A DNA stretch of 64,000 nucleotides from Lachnospiraceae bacterium NE2001. Its GTDB lineage: Bacteria > Bacillota > Clostridia > Lachnospirales > Lachnospiraceae. Positions 8,952-17,146 of this stretch are shown piece after piece. Below the pieces are notes generated by a model. The model was not told where the DNA came from. It did no database searches and was given only the letters and a program-made list of their open reading frames with translations. The first letter of the stretch is position 1; each line of letters begins with the position of its first letter. Position numbers and translations under genes: made by a program. Location of the stretch: the NCBI GenBank assembly GCA_900110635.1, contig FOEK01000016.1, positions 26,160 to 90,159 of the forward strand, in the 5' to 3' direction.

Positions 8952-11150
8952 ATGACTAGAAGAAAAGCAGTATTTGCAATTAACTGGATGGAAGTTGAAG
9001 CACTGACACAGGCAAGACACGATAATCCTCACCATTTACTTGGAATACACGAGTGCATTGATGATGTTTTCGTAAATGTTTACCTTCCAGATGCGAAGGT
9101 AGTTAAAATAACTGACATTTTAGAGGGAAAGACCTATTCCCTCACGTCTGAAAGATACGACGGTTTCTTTTCTATAAGGCTGAAGGACAAGTCTGAGTTC
9201 GAGTACAGAGTTAAGGCTAAGTTCCTGGACGGTCACGAAGAGTCATTTATCGATCCTTATACATTTGATCCTGTAATAGATCCAGTGGATATATGCGATT
9301 TCAATGAAGGTCTCCACTACAACATATATGAGAAGCTGGGTTCACATCCTATGGAGGTGGACGGTGTTCTTGGTACACTCTTCGCAGTTTGGGCGCCAAA
9401 TGCAGAGCGTGTATCAGTTGTGGGTAACTTCAATAACTGGGATGGCCGCCGTTATCAGATGAGAAAGCTTGATTATTCAGGCATCTTCGAACTGTTCATC
9501 CCTGGTGATTTTGAGGATGAAATATATAAATACGAGATAAGAGCTAAGTCCGGCGATGTATTTATGAAGAGCGATCCTTATGCAGTCTGCTCCGAGATCA
9601 GACCTGCAAATGCATCCCGCGTCACAAAGCTTGACTATAAATGGGGCGACTCTCAGTGGATGTCCAGCAGGGACAAGAAGAGTCTTTCAGAAAAACCAAT
9701 GAATATCTATGAGGTTCATCTTGGTTCCTGGAAGAGACCTGACGATGGAAGAGAGTTCCTGAACTATCGCGAGATAGCAAGGGCTATGGCTAAATATATG
9801 AAGGATATGGGCTACACTCACGTTGAGCTCATGCCGATCATGGAGCATCCTTACGATCCTTCCTGGGGCTATCAGGTGACAGGTTACTATGCACCAACCT
9901 CACGCTATGGCAAGCCTACTGATTTTATGTACTTTGTAGACTATATGCATGAGCAGGGCATCGGTGTAATTATGGACTGGGTGCCTGCACATTTCCCTAA
10001 GGATGAGCACGGTCTCGGACGTTTTGATGGTACACCTCTCTATGAAAATGCAGATCCTCTCAGAGGTGAGCATCCACATTGGGGTACATATATATTTGAT
10101 TATGGCAGAAATGAAGTTCGTAACTTCCTGATCGCCAACGCACTTTACTGGGCTGACAAATACCACGTTGATGGTATCAGAATGGACGCTGTTGCATCTA
10201 TGCTGTATCTTGACTATGGTCGTCAGGGCGGTGAGTGGCGTCCAAATAAGTTTGGTGGAAATGAAAATCTTGAGGCGGTAGAGTTCATTAAGGAACTTAA
10301 CTCTAAGATGAACGAGCTGTATCCAGAGGTTATGATGATAGCAGAGGAGTCAACAGCTTGGCCTATGATGACTCACAAGGTTGCAGAGGGTGGCCTTGGC
10401 TTTGACCTGAAATGGAATATGGGCTGGATGAATGACTTCCTGAAATACATCAGCCTGGATCCGCTTTATAGAAAGTATCATCACAACGAGCTTACATTTA
10501 GCATGGTTTATGCCTTCAGTGAGAACTTCATCCTGGTTCTTTCCCACGATGAGGTGGTTCACGAGAAGCGTTCTATGATAGAAAAAATGCCTGGTGGTTA
10601 CGAGGATAAGTTCTCAAATCTTCGTACTGCTTACGGCTTTATGGCTACACATCCTGGCAAGAAGCTGCTCTTTATGGGACAGGAGTTTGCCCAGATGAAG
10701 GAGTTCAATGAGTCAGAAGAGCTTGACTGGTCACTTTTCGAGTTCGATGCTCACAACTGTATCCGTGATTACGTGAAGGAGCTTAACAAGCTGTATCTTA
10801 CAGAACCTGCACTTTTCGAGAAGGATAATGATCCAGATGGCTTTGCTTGGATAAATGCAAATGATGCCAACAGGTCTATTATCTCATTTGAAAGACGCGG
10901 CAAGAAGAAAGAGGATACACTGCTTATTATCTGCAACTTTACTCCTATAGATGCAAAGCAGTACAAGCTGGCAGTTCCAGAGGCAGGCAAATGGAAGGAA
11001 ATCTTCTCCAGTGATCTGGCGAAGTTCGGTGGCGAGGGTCACAACAACAAGACTGTAAAACAGTCAAAAGCTGGTAAGGTGGACGACAGGGACAACTTTA
11101 TATCCATCACCGTCCCAGCCCTCTCCATTTCAATCTTTAAAAAGAAATAA
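8952..11150 (+). CDS. glgB: 1,4-alpha-glucan branching enzyme
   Basis: Forms alpha-1,6 branches in glycogen. The 732 residues comprise an N-terminal early-set/CBM48 region (HHLLGIHE; LGTLFAVWAPNAERVSVVGNFN near 135-165), the GH13 barrel and a C-terminal beta domain. The catalytic nucleophile is D412 in GIRMDAV, the acid/base E465 in IAEEST, and the transition-state stabiliser D533 in SHDEVVHEK. All GH13_9 signatures are intact. It stands alone; no other glycogen gene is visible. The start follows GAGGAATGAGGACTAGAAT. Confidence 0.96.
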   Translation: MTRRKAVFAINWMEVEALTQARHDNPHHLLGIHECIDDVFVNVYLPDAKVVKITDILEGKTYSLTSERYDGFFSIRLKDKSEFEYRVKAKFLDGHEESFIDPYTFDPVIDPVDICDFNEGLHYNIYEKLGSHPMEVDGVLGTLFAVWAPNAERVSVVGNFNNWDGRRYQMRKLDYSGIFELFIPGDFEDEIYKYEIRAKSGDVFMKSDPYAVCSEIRPANASRVTKLDYKWGDSQWMSSRDKKSLSEKPMNIYEVHLGSWKRPDDGREFLNYREIARAMAKYMKDMGYTHVELMPIMEHPYDPSWGYQVTGYYAPTSRYGKPTDFMYFVDYMHEQGIGVIMDWVPAHFPKDEHGLGRFDGTPLYENADPLRGEHPHWGTYIFDYGRNEVRNFLIANALYWADKYHVDGIRMDAVASMLYLDYGRQGGEWRPNKFGGNENLEAVEFIKELNSKMNELYPEVMMIAEESTAWPMMTHKVAEGGLGFDLKWNMGWMNDFLKYISLDPLYRKYHHNELTFSMVYAFSENFILVLSHDEVVHEKRSMIEKMPGGYEDKFSNLRTAYGFMATHPGKKLLFMGQEFAQMKEFNESEELDWSLFEFDAHNCIRDYVKELNKLYLTEPALFEKDNDPDGFAWINANDANRSIISFERRGKKKEDTLLIICNFTPIDAKQYKLAVPEAGKWKEIFSSDLAKFGGEGHNNKTVKQSKAGKVDDRDNFISITVPALSISIFKKK

Positions 11151-11154
11151 AACC

Positions 11155-11216
11155 ACCAACTGGGGACGGTTCTCAATTGTTGATATCAACAGATGGGGAC
11201 GGTTCTCAAATGGTTA
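11155..11216. repeat. GGGACGGTTCTC dispersed repeat, double copy
   Basis: Two copies of GGGGACGGTTCTCAA lie about 35 bases apart, separated by TTGTTGATATCAACA (itself palindromic), filling the glgB-GTPase gap. The same core or its complement recurs at least nine more times in the window, always between genes. Confidence 0.7.
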
Positions 11217-11232
11217 TATGGAGGAAAAGAAG

Positions 11233-12477
11233 ATGACAAAGATAGATATTATTTCTGGTTTCCTAGGTGCCGGAAAGACAACGCTTATCAAGAAGCTTAT
11301 TGGTGAAGCTTACAAAAATGAGCAGGTAGTGCTTATCGAAAATGAGTTCGGTGAGATCGGTATTGACGGAGGCTTCCTTAAGGATGCCGGTGTCAATATT
11401 ACTGAAATGAGCCAGGGCTGCATCTGCTGCTCACTGGTTGGTGATTTCGGCGAAGCTCTTAAGCAGGTTGTAAATGACTACAATCCTGACAGAGTTATAA
11501 TCGAGCCATCTGGCGTTGGCAAGCTCAGCGACGTTATCAAGGCTATTCAGAAGGCATCTGAAAATGTTGAGATCGCCCTTAACAGTGCAACAACTGTTGT
11601 TGATGTATCCAAGGCAAAGATGTATATCAAGAACTTTGGTGAGTTCTTCCTGAATCAGATAGAGGCTTGTGGAACAGTTGTTCTCAGCCGTACACAGAAC
11701 GTTGACGAGGACAAGCTTCTTACAGCAGTTGAGCTTATTAGAGAGCATAATGCTGAGGCAAGGATCATCACAACTCCTTGGGATGATATTACTGGTGAGA
11801 TAATTCTCGATGCAATGGAGCATTCTTCATCCATCGAAGATATAATGAAGAACTTCAAATATGATCCTGCGGTTGACGACGAGGATGAGCACGAGCATCA
11901 TCACCACCATCACGACCACGATGATGACGACGATGAGGAAGAACACGAGCATCATCATCACCATCACGACGACGATGATGACGATGATGACGAGGATGAA
12001 CACGAGCATCATCACCATCTTGACCACGATGATGACGACGATGATGAACACGAGCATCATCATCACCATCACGACGACGATGATGACGATGATGACGAGG
12101 ATGAACACGAGCATCATCATCACGAGCATCATTATGATGAGAACGGTGTATGCAGCTGCGGTCATCACCACCATCATCACCACGGTCACGATGCTGATGA
12201 AGTATTTACAAGCTGGGGCAAGGAGACTGCTCACAAGTACAGCGCTGAAGAACTGAAGGTTATCCTTGACAAGTTAGCTGTAGAAGAGGACAACGAGTTT
12301 GGTATAATCCTTCGTGCCAAGGGCATCGTTCCTGATAAGGACGGCAACTGGCAGGAGTTCGACCTGGTACCAGGCGAGTATGAGATAAGAGAGGGTTCAC
12401 CTGACTATACAGGTAAGCTCTGCGTCATTGGCAGCAAGCTTGACGAAGCAAAGATTGCCGAGTTATTTGGACTATAA
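11233..12477 (+). CDS. CobW/G3E-family GTPase with long His/Asp metal-binding tract
   Basis: A 414-residue COG0523/G3E P-loop GTPase, a family of metal chaperones often linked to zinc. Walker A is GFLGAGKT (9-16), the metal motif GCICC is at 62-66 (CxCC), and EFGEIGIDG lies between. A C-terminal CobW_C domain follows residue 330. Residues about 220-317 are almost only His, Asp and Glu in alternating HHHHHH and DDDDDD blocks, plus a CSCGHHHHHHHGH patch, suggesting metal storage or delivery. The start at 11233 has GGAGGAAAAGAAG upstream; ATG 11218 lacks a site. Followed by a terminator and a second G3E-like gene. Confidence 0.85.
   Translation: MTKIDIISGFLGAGKTTLIKKLIGEAYKNEQVVLIENEFGEIGIDGGFLKDAGVNITEMSQGCICCSLVGDFGEALKQVVNDYNPDRVIIEPSGVGKLSDVIKAIQKASENVEIALNSATTVVDVSKAKMYIKNFGEFFLNQIEACGTVVLSRTQNVDEDKLLTAVELIREHNAEARIITTPWDDITGEIILDAMEHSSSIEDIMKNFKYDPAVDDEDEHEHHHHHHDHDDDDDEEEHEHHHHHHDDDDDDDDEDEHEHHHHLDHDDDDDDEHEHHHHHHDDDDDDDDEDEHEHHHHEHHYDENGVCSCGHHHHHHHGHDADEVFTSWGKETAHKYSAEELKVILDKLAVEEDNEFGIILRAKGIVPDKDGNWQEFDLVPGEYEIREGSPDYTGKLCVIGSKLDEAKIAELFGL
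11941..12120 (+). repeat. Internal duplication in the His/Asp coding tract
   Basis: The segment beginning GAACACGAGCATCATCATCA at 11941 is repeated nearly identically from 12046, a 105-base offset. Each copy encodes a His block followed by an Asp block. It indicates expansion by recent tandem duplication rather than slow drift. Confidence 0.7.
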
Positions 12478-12486
12478 TAATAAAAT

Positions 12487-12525
12487 GTGACACTTTTTGC
12501 CTGGTTCATAAAGTGTCACTTTTTT
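12487..12525 (+). terminator. Rho-independent terminator
   Basis: A perfect 10-bp stem, GTGACACTTT (12487-12496) with AAAGTGTCAC (12510-12519), a 13-base loop and a run of six T. It separates the two GTPase genes, so the downstream one is either read-through or separately promoted. Confidence 0.85.
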
Positions 12526-12544
12526 AGAGAAAGAGGTTAGTGAT

Positions 12545-13507
12545 ATGTTTAATAAAGAACCGAAGGAAATCCCGGTTTATGTCTTTATGGGATTTCTGGG
12601 CAGTGGTAAGACAACATTTGCAATAGATACACTTCTCCGTCAGGGATTCACTGAGAGTACGCCAACACTTCTTCTGGCATTTGAGGATGGTGAAGTAGAG
12701 TACGACACAAAGGAGCTGGAGAAGGAGAACATCCATCTGGAGATCATCTCTGATGAAGAGTTTACTTCGGAGAAGCTTCTTGAGCTTGGAAGAAAGTATA
12801 ATCCTGAAAATGTAATAGTAGAGTACAACGGTATGTGGGAGCTGGACCGTCTTTTCAGGGTGAAGGTTCCACAGGGCTGGACTGTAGTTCAGGTTATTTC
12901 CTTCGTTGATGCGACAACATTTGACGTGTATGTAAATAATATGAAGAAGATAATGATGGATCAGCTGAGAAATGCTGATATGATCATCTTCAATCGTTGT
13001 GACGAGAACACAAAGACCGCCGAGTATCGCAGGAGCATCCGTGCTGTGAACAGACGTGCACAGGTGATCTTCGAGGATAAGGAGGGCAAGCCTCTGGATA
13101 CTGCAGATGAGGTTGTGCTTCCTTATGATCTGGATGGTGATACCATAGAGCTTGGCGAGGAGGATTTCGGTCTCTTCTATATCGATGCTGCAGATAACCC
13201 TGACAAGTATCTTGGCAAGAAGATCAAGTTCAAGGCTCAGGCTCACAGACCTTCAAATTATAAGGAAAATGAGTTCGTTCCTGGCCGTTTTGCTATGACC
13301 TGCTGTGCAGATGATATAGCATTTATAGGTTTCAAAACCTACTACAAGGGTGCAAAGACTCTGAACGATAGAGACTGGATCATAGTTGAGGGCACCATCA
13401 AGAAGGAGTTCTATCCAGAGTTTCAGGGCGAGGGACCTGTTATCTATGCTGACAGCGTATCCATGACTGGACCTGCGGCAGATGACTTAGTATATTTCAA
13501 CTACTAA
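12545..13507 (+). CDS. G3E-like GTPase fused to a DUF1980-like C-terminal domain
   Basis: 320 residues. The N-terminal half is CobW-like, with Walker A GFLGSGKT (16-23) and an NRCDE segment near residue 155 in the position of a guanine-specificity loop. It has no CxCC motif. The C-terminal 100 residues (GKKIKFKAQAHR...FVPGRFAMTCCADD) match the OB-like tail of DUF1980/TIGR03943 proteins, whose membrane partners occur with metal-transport genes. A role in metal trafficking with the preceding GTPase is inferred. The start follows AAAGAGGTTAGTGAT. Confidence 0.7.
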   Translation: MFNKEPKEIPVYVFMGFLGSGKTTFAIDTLLRQGFTESTPTLLLAFEDGEVEYDTKELEKENIHLEIISDEEFTSEKLLELGRKYNPENVIVEYNGMWELDRLFRVKVPQGWTVVQVISFVDATTFDVYVNNMKKIMMDQLRNADMIIFNRCDENTKTAEYRRSIRAVNRRAQVIFEDKEGKPLDTADEVVLPYDLDGDTIELGEEDFGLFYIDAADNPDKYLGKKIKFKAQAHRPSNYKENEFVPGRFAMTCCADDIAFIGFKTYYKGAKTLNDRDWIIVEGTIKKEFYPEFQGEGPVIYADSVSMTGPAADDLVYFNY

Positions 13508-13558
13508 GAGAAGGCTAAGGAAAACTTAGTAATAAAGAGAAGGCTAAGGAAAACATAG
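13507..13558. repeat. Two-copy 29-base direct repeat
   Basis: AGAGAAGGCTAAGGAAAAC followed by TTAG (13507-13529) recurs at 13536-13558 with one change (CATAG). The first copy overlaps the stop of the preceding gene. Confidence 0.7.
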
Positions 13559-13750
13559 CAACAAAGAAATGACTTAGTATATTTTAGCTACTTAGTCAGT
13601 TGGTATGATGAGATTTATCCTGTCATAAATCATTTAAATGGTTTACATAAGTTTTTGATGTCGATTTTAATGTCAGTTTTTATTTTCTTTTTGAAGGATG
13701 GAGATTAAAAACTGGCATTTTTATTTGTTACTATTCATAGGGTAAGAAAA

Positions 13751-14005
13751 AGCAACAAAAATAAAGAAATAGGCGAAAAATGTTGCTGAAACCTCCGAAA
13801 ATAAGCAGAATTAAAGAGGGAAAAGCAACACAAATAAAGAAATAGGCAAAAAATGTTGCTGAAGCCTCTAAAAATAAGCAGGATCAAAGAGGGAAAAGCA
13901 ACAAAACCAAGCAAAAAGGGAGAAAATGTTGCTGAAGCCTCTAATAATAAGCAGAAATAAAGGAAAAAAAGCAACAAAAATATGAAAAAAGCAAAAATTG
14001 TTGCC
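13751..14005. repeat. 73-base tandem repeat with internal palindrome, 3.5 copies
   Basis: AGCAAC recurs at 13751, 13824, 13897 and 13970, a spacing of exactly 73 each time. Each unit carries AGCAACA and, about 24 bases later, its complement TGTTGCT, so every unit could fold as a hairpin. The unit also keeps GAAGCCTCTAA and AATAAGCAG. A-rich, no ribosome sites and no coding sense. Confidence 0.8.
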
Positions 14006-14080
14006 GAAAGAATAAGAATTAAGGACTTGACCTAAGACACTGAATTGTAACCTATATTTAAGGATAAGGATGAAATAAAA

Positions 14081-14212
14081 AATATTCAGGATGACAATTC
14101 AGAATATTCAGGATGCCAATTTAGAATATTCAGGATGCCAATTTAGAATATTCTGGATGATATTTTAAATATTTAGGATGACATTTTAAAATATTCAGGA
14201 TGAAATAAAAAA
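14081..14212. repeat. 22-base tandem repeat, six copies
   Basis: Six head-to-tail units of AATATTCAGGATGCCAATTT plus AG, starting at 14081, 14103, 14125, 14147, 14169 and 14191. Copies 2 and 3 are identical and the last three drift. A seventh degenerate GGATAAGGATGAAAT precedes them. It fills the gap upstream of the yifB-like gene. Confidence 0.8.
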
Positions 14213-14281
14213 ATAAGGTTGCATATTTATGCCAATGTCATTACAATATCTTCACAAACCCTAAAACCACCCGGTTTTATT

Positions 14282-15826
14282 ATGTACAGTAAAGTAAATA
14301 GCGGTACAACCCTGGGCATAGACGGAATGCTGATCTCCGTTGAAACTGATCTCAGTCAGGGGCTCCCAGGGATGAGTCTAGTAGGTTATCTTGCGTCCTC
14401 CGTCAAGGAGGCTGGCGAGAGAGTTCGTTCTGCACTGAAGAACTCAGGCATAGCGATTCCATCGCGCAGGATAACTGTCAATCTATCGCCGGCAGACCTC
14501 CGTAAGGATGGGGCGGGCTTCGATCTGGCCATTGCCGTCGGCATTATCATTTCATTAGAAATAATCCCAATATCAGAAAGTTTATATGAAGATTTCCAGC
14601 GGACACTCTTTTTGGGTGAGCTGAGCCTTGACGGAAGGGTGCTGCCCGCAAGTGGCGTGTTACCCATAGTTGACCATGCCGTGAAACAGGGCATAAACCG
14701 CGTTGTAATACCCATGGAAAATGCCCCTGAGGCTTCTATTATTCGTGATGTGAGCATATATCCCGTCAGCTGTGTGGAGGATATCCTGAGTATCATTATT
14801 AGTGACAAATGGCCCACCCCTTTTGACAGTCAGGAGTGGAACAGTTCTGATGCTGCGAGCTGTGAATGTGACCTGGCGGATATCCGGGGACAGGAGACCA
14901 TGAAGCGTGGGGTTATGATCGCGGTGGCAGGATTTCACAACATCCTTATGACTGGTGCAGCGGGCTCTGGTAAGTCTATGATCGCCAAATGCATTCCGGG
15001 GATTATGCCGCCTCTCAGCTACGAGGAGTCAATGGAGCTGACAAAGATATATAGTGTGGCTGGTCTCACTAGCAGGGATAAGAGTTATATAACCCGTCGT
15101 CCCTTCAGAAGTCCTGGGCAGAACGTATCTCAGGTGGCTCTCCTCGGAGGCGGCGCATCCCCCAGGCCTGGAGAGGTAAGCCTTGCGAGCGGTGGTGTTC
15201 TTTTTCTCGATGAGTTTCCCGAGTTTCCCCGTGCAGTAATTGAGAGTCTTCGTCAGCCCATGGAGGATAAAAAGGTCCGGGTCGCAAGAGTGAAGGCATC
15301 ATATACATTTCCAGCAAGATTTATGCTTGTCTCAGCGAGAAATAACTGTCCCTGTGGTTTCTTTCCTGACAGAAAGCGGTGCCACTGTACAGCCAGCGAG
15401 ATAAACCATTATCAGAATAAGATAAGTCATCCGATTATGGATCGAATCGATATACGTCTCGAGATAAATCCTGTTTCTTATGCGGATCTTTTTTGTGCAA
15501 ACAAGGGCATGTCCTCCAGCGAGGCCAGGGAGCGTATTATGATCGCCCGGGCGCGGCAGGAGAGACGCTTCAAAGATGAAGACTTTGTCTTTAATTCCGA
15601 GATACCCCAGGGCAAAATGGCGCAGTACATACATATCGGTGACAAAGAACAGAAGCTGATCCAGGAACGTTTCGAAAGGAGCGACATGTCAGCCCGGGGC
15701 TACTACCGGGTGCTGAAGTTGGTTCGAACTATCGCCGACGTGGAAGACCGAGACAACATAACAGAACAAGACATCGAAGAAGCAATGTTCTTCCGCAACG
15801 AAAACGAAAACACCAAATGGCTATAA
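14282..15826 (+). CDS. YifB/ComM-family Mg-chelatase-like AAA+ ATPase
   Basis: 514 residues from ATG 14282. An N-terminal Lon-like/ChlI domain reads LSQGLPGMSLVGY and ITVNLSPADLRKDGAGFDL. The AAA+ module has Walker A GAAGSGKS (225-232) and Walker B LFLDEF (D310). A Cys cluster, NNCPCGFFPDRKRCHC, follows. ComM of this family is a DNA helicase aiding branch migration in natural transformation; adjacency to dprA fits. The frame is open back to 14219, but alignment with family N-termini favours 14282; no strong ribosome site is seen for either. Confidence 0.9.
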   Translation: MYSKVNSGTTLGIDGMLISVETDLSQGLPGMSLVGYLASSVKEAGERVRSALKNSGIAIPSRRITVNLSPADLRKDGAGFDLAIAVGIIISLEIIPISESLYEDFQRTLFLGELSLDGRVLPASGVLPIVDHAVKQGINRVVIPMENAPEASIIRDVSIYPVSCVEDILSIIISDKWPTPFDSQEWNSSDAASCECDLADIRGQETMKRGVMIAVAGFHNILMTGAAGSGKSMIAKCIPGIMPPLSYEESMELTKIYSVAGLTSRDKSYITRRPFRSPGQNVSQVALLGGGASPRPGEVSLASGGVLFLDEFPEFPRAVIESLRQPMEDKKVRVARVKASYTFPARFMLVSARNNCPCGFFPDRKRCHCTASEINHYQNKISHPIMDRIDIRLEINPVSYADLFCANKGMSSSEARERIMIARARQERRFKDEDFVFNSEIPQGKMAQYIHIGDKEQKLIQERFERSDMSARGYYRVLKLVRTIADVEDRDNITEQDIEEAMFFRNENENTKWL

Positions 15827-15852
15827 AGACAGAGAACCGTCCCCAGTCTTTG
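15826..15852. repeat. GAGAACCGTCCCC dispersed repeat
   Basis: GACAGAGAACCGTCCCCAGTC lies between the yifB-like stop and the dprA ribosome site. It is the reverse-orientation form of the GGGACGGTTCTC family. It makes an apparent overlapping start of dprA at 15817 unlikely. Confidence 0.65.
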
Positions 15853-15867
15853 AAAGGAGTGAGTGAA

Positions 15868-17028
15868 ATGATTTTAGATAGAATAACGAGTGATGAGAAG
15901 GAGCAGATGCAGGTGGCCTACAGGTATTTAAACCATCTGAGGACAACGAAGGCTGACAAGCTGTGGGTGTTGGTAAATGCATTTGGCTCGCCAATAGATG
16001 CACTGGATGCGATGTATAAGCAGGAAAAGGTGCTGGATGGTCTGGTTGAGGCAGGCGCTCTAAAGGGCGAGACCCGCGACGAGATAATGAATGATGATCT
16101 GGAAAAATGGTATGAATGGAGCATTCGCACGTTGGAGGAGAGGCGTATTGGGTGCGTTACTCCGGTGGATGCAAGGTACCCTTCGAGGCTTCAGGATCTG
16201 CCGGATAAACCTCTGGCATTATATTACAGGGGCAATATAAAGTTGAGCGAGAATCAGTTTACGCTTGGGGTGATAGGAAGCCGAAGGCCTACATTTTACG
16301 GGAAGGCTCAGGCTGAGCTTTTTGTAAATGAGCTGGCCGCCAGAGGGATGACCATAATTAGCGGTATGGCCTACGGAGTGGATGCCATATCTCACAAGGC
16401 AGCCATAGAGCGGGCTGGCAAGACCATTGCGGTTCTGGGAGGAAGTGTGGATATCTGTTATCCCCAGACCAATTTTGAGATTTACTCAGAAATGTGTGAC
16501 AAGCATCTGGTTATCTCAGAGTACGAGCCTGAGGTTTCGCCCATCGGTATACATTTCCCAGAAAGGAACCGTATCATCAGCGGACTCTCGGATGGTCTTC
16601 TTGTTGTGGAAGCTGCCCAGAGAAGTGGGACAGTCATCACTGTGGACCGTGCCTTAGAACAGGGCAAAACTATATACGGTATTCCTGGCAGGGTAAATGA
16701 TACCATGTCCAAGGGGGTTAACAGGATGATCAAGCAGGGGGCTATGCTGGTGGATAGTCCGTCGGATGTGATAGGCGACATTTTCGCTAATAGCTTTGAG
16801 GTAAAGAAACCCCATAAATATAGAAGAAAGAAGTTCGATGACAGTATACTTCCGGTGTCCGAAAGGGAGGTTTTCAGAATGCTGGGAACGAATCCTACGC
16901 ATATGGACGACATCATCCGAAGCAACAATATGCGGGTCGGAGATACGATCCATATCCTTGGCGAACTGGAAAACAAAGGCCTTATCGAATGCATAGAAAA
17001 AAGTTATTACATTCGTAAACAATACTAA
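15868..17028 (+). CDS. dprA: DNA-processing protein A (DprA/Smf)
   Basis: 386 residues. DprA loads RecA on incoming single-stranded DNA during transformation. The central Rossmann-like domain has LGVIGSRRPTFYG, SGMAYGVDAISHKAA and VLGGSVDICYP. A C-terminal winged helix follows from about residue 330. The start at 15868 has AAAGGAG nine bases upstream. An earlier frame start at 15817 would overlap yifB and read through a dispersed repeat. The yifB-dprA-topA order is standard in Firmicutes. Confidence 0.93.
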   Translation: MILDRITSDEKEQMQVAYRYLNHLRTTKADKLWVLVNAFGSPIDALDAMYKQEKVLDGLVEAGALKGETRDEIMNDDLEKWYEWSIRTLEERRIGCVTPVDARYPSRLQDLPDKPLALYYRGNIKLSENQFTLGVIGSRRPTFYGKAQAELFVNELAARGMTIISGMAYGVDAISHKAAIERAGKTIAVLGGSVDICYPQTNFEIYSEMCDKHLVISEYEPEVSPIGIHFPERNRIISGLSDGLLVVEAAQRSGTVITVDRALEQGKTIYGIPGRVNDTMSKGVNRMIKQGAMLVDSPSDVIGDIFANSFEVKKPHKYRRKKFDDSILPVSEREVFRMLGTNPTHMDDIIRSNNMRVGDTIHILGELENKGLIECIEKSYYIRKQY

Positions 17029-17056
17029 ATGTGCTCTTTCTATTTGTAAAATCTGC

Positions 17057-17085
17057 TTGAAATATAAAAAAGAATGTTGTATATT
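17057..17085 (+). promoter_or_regulatory. Sigma-A promoter for topA
   Basis: TTGAAA (17057-17062), 17 bases, TATATT (17080-17085). It lies within an upward extension of the topA frame, which argues that translation starts at the downstream ATG. Confidence 0.6.
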
Positions 17086-17146
17086 ATCGATTCAGTTGAC
17101 AGGGGAGTGGTTCATTTTGAGCCTTGACACACATTTGGAGGACGTA

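Noticed and set aside
11827..12256. Long frames over the His/Asp tract in other frames and on the minus strand
   Set aside because: They arise from the low-complexity CAT/GAT repeats. Only the GTPase frame has domains on both sides.
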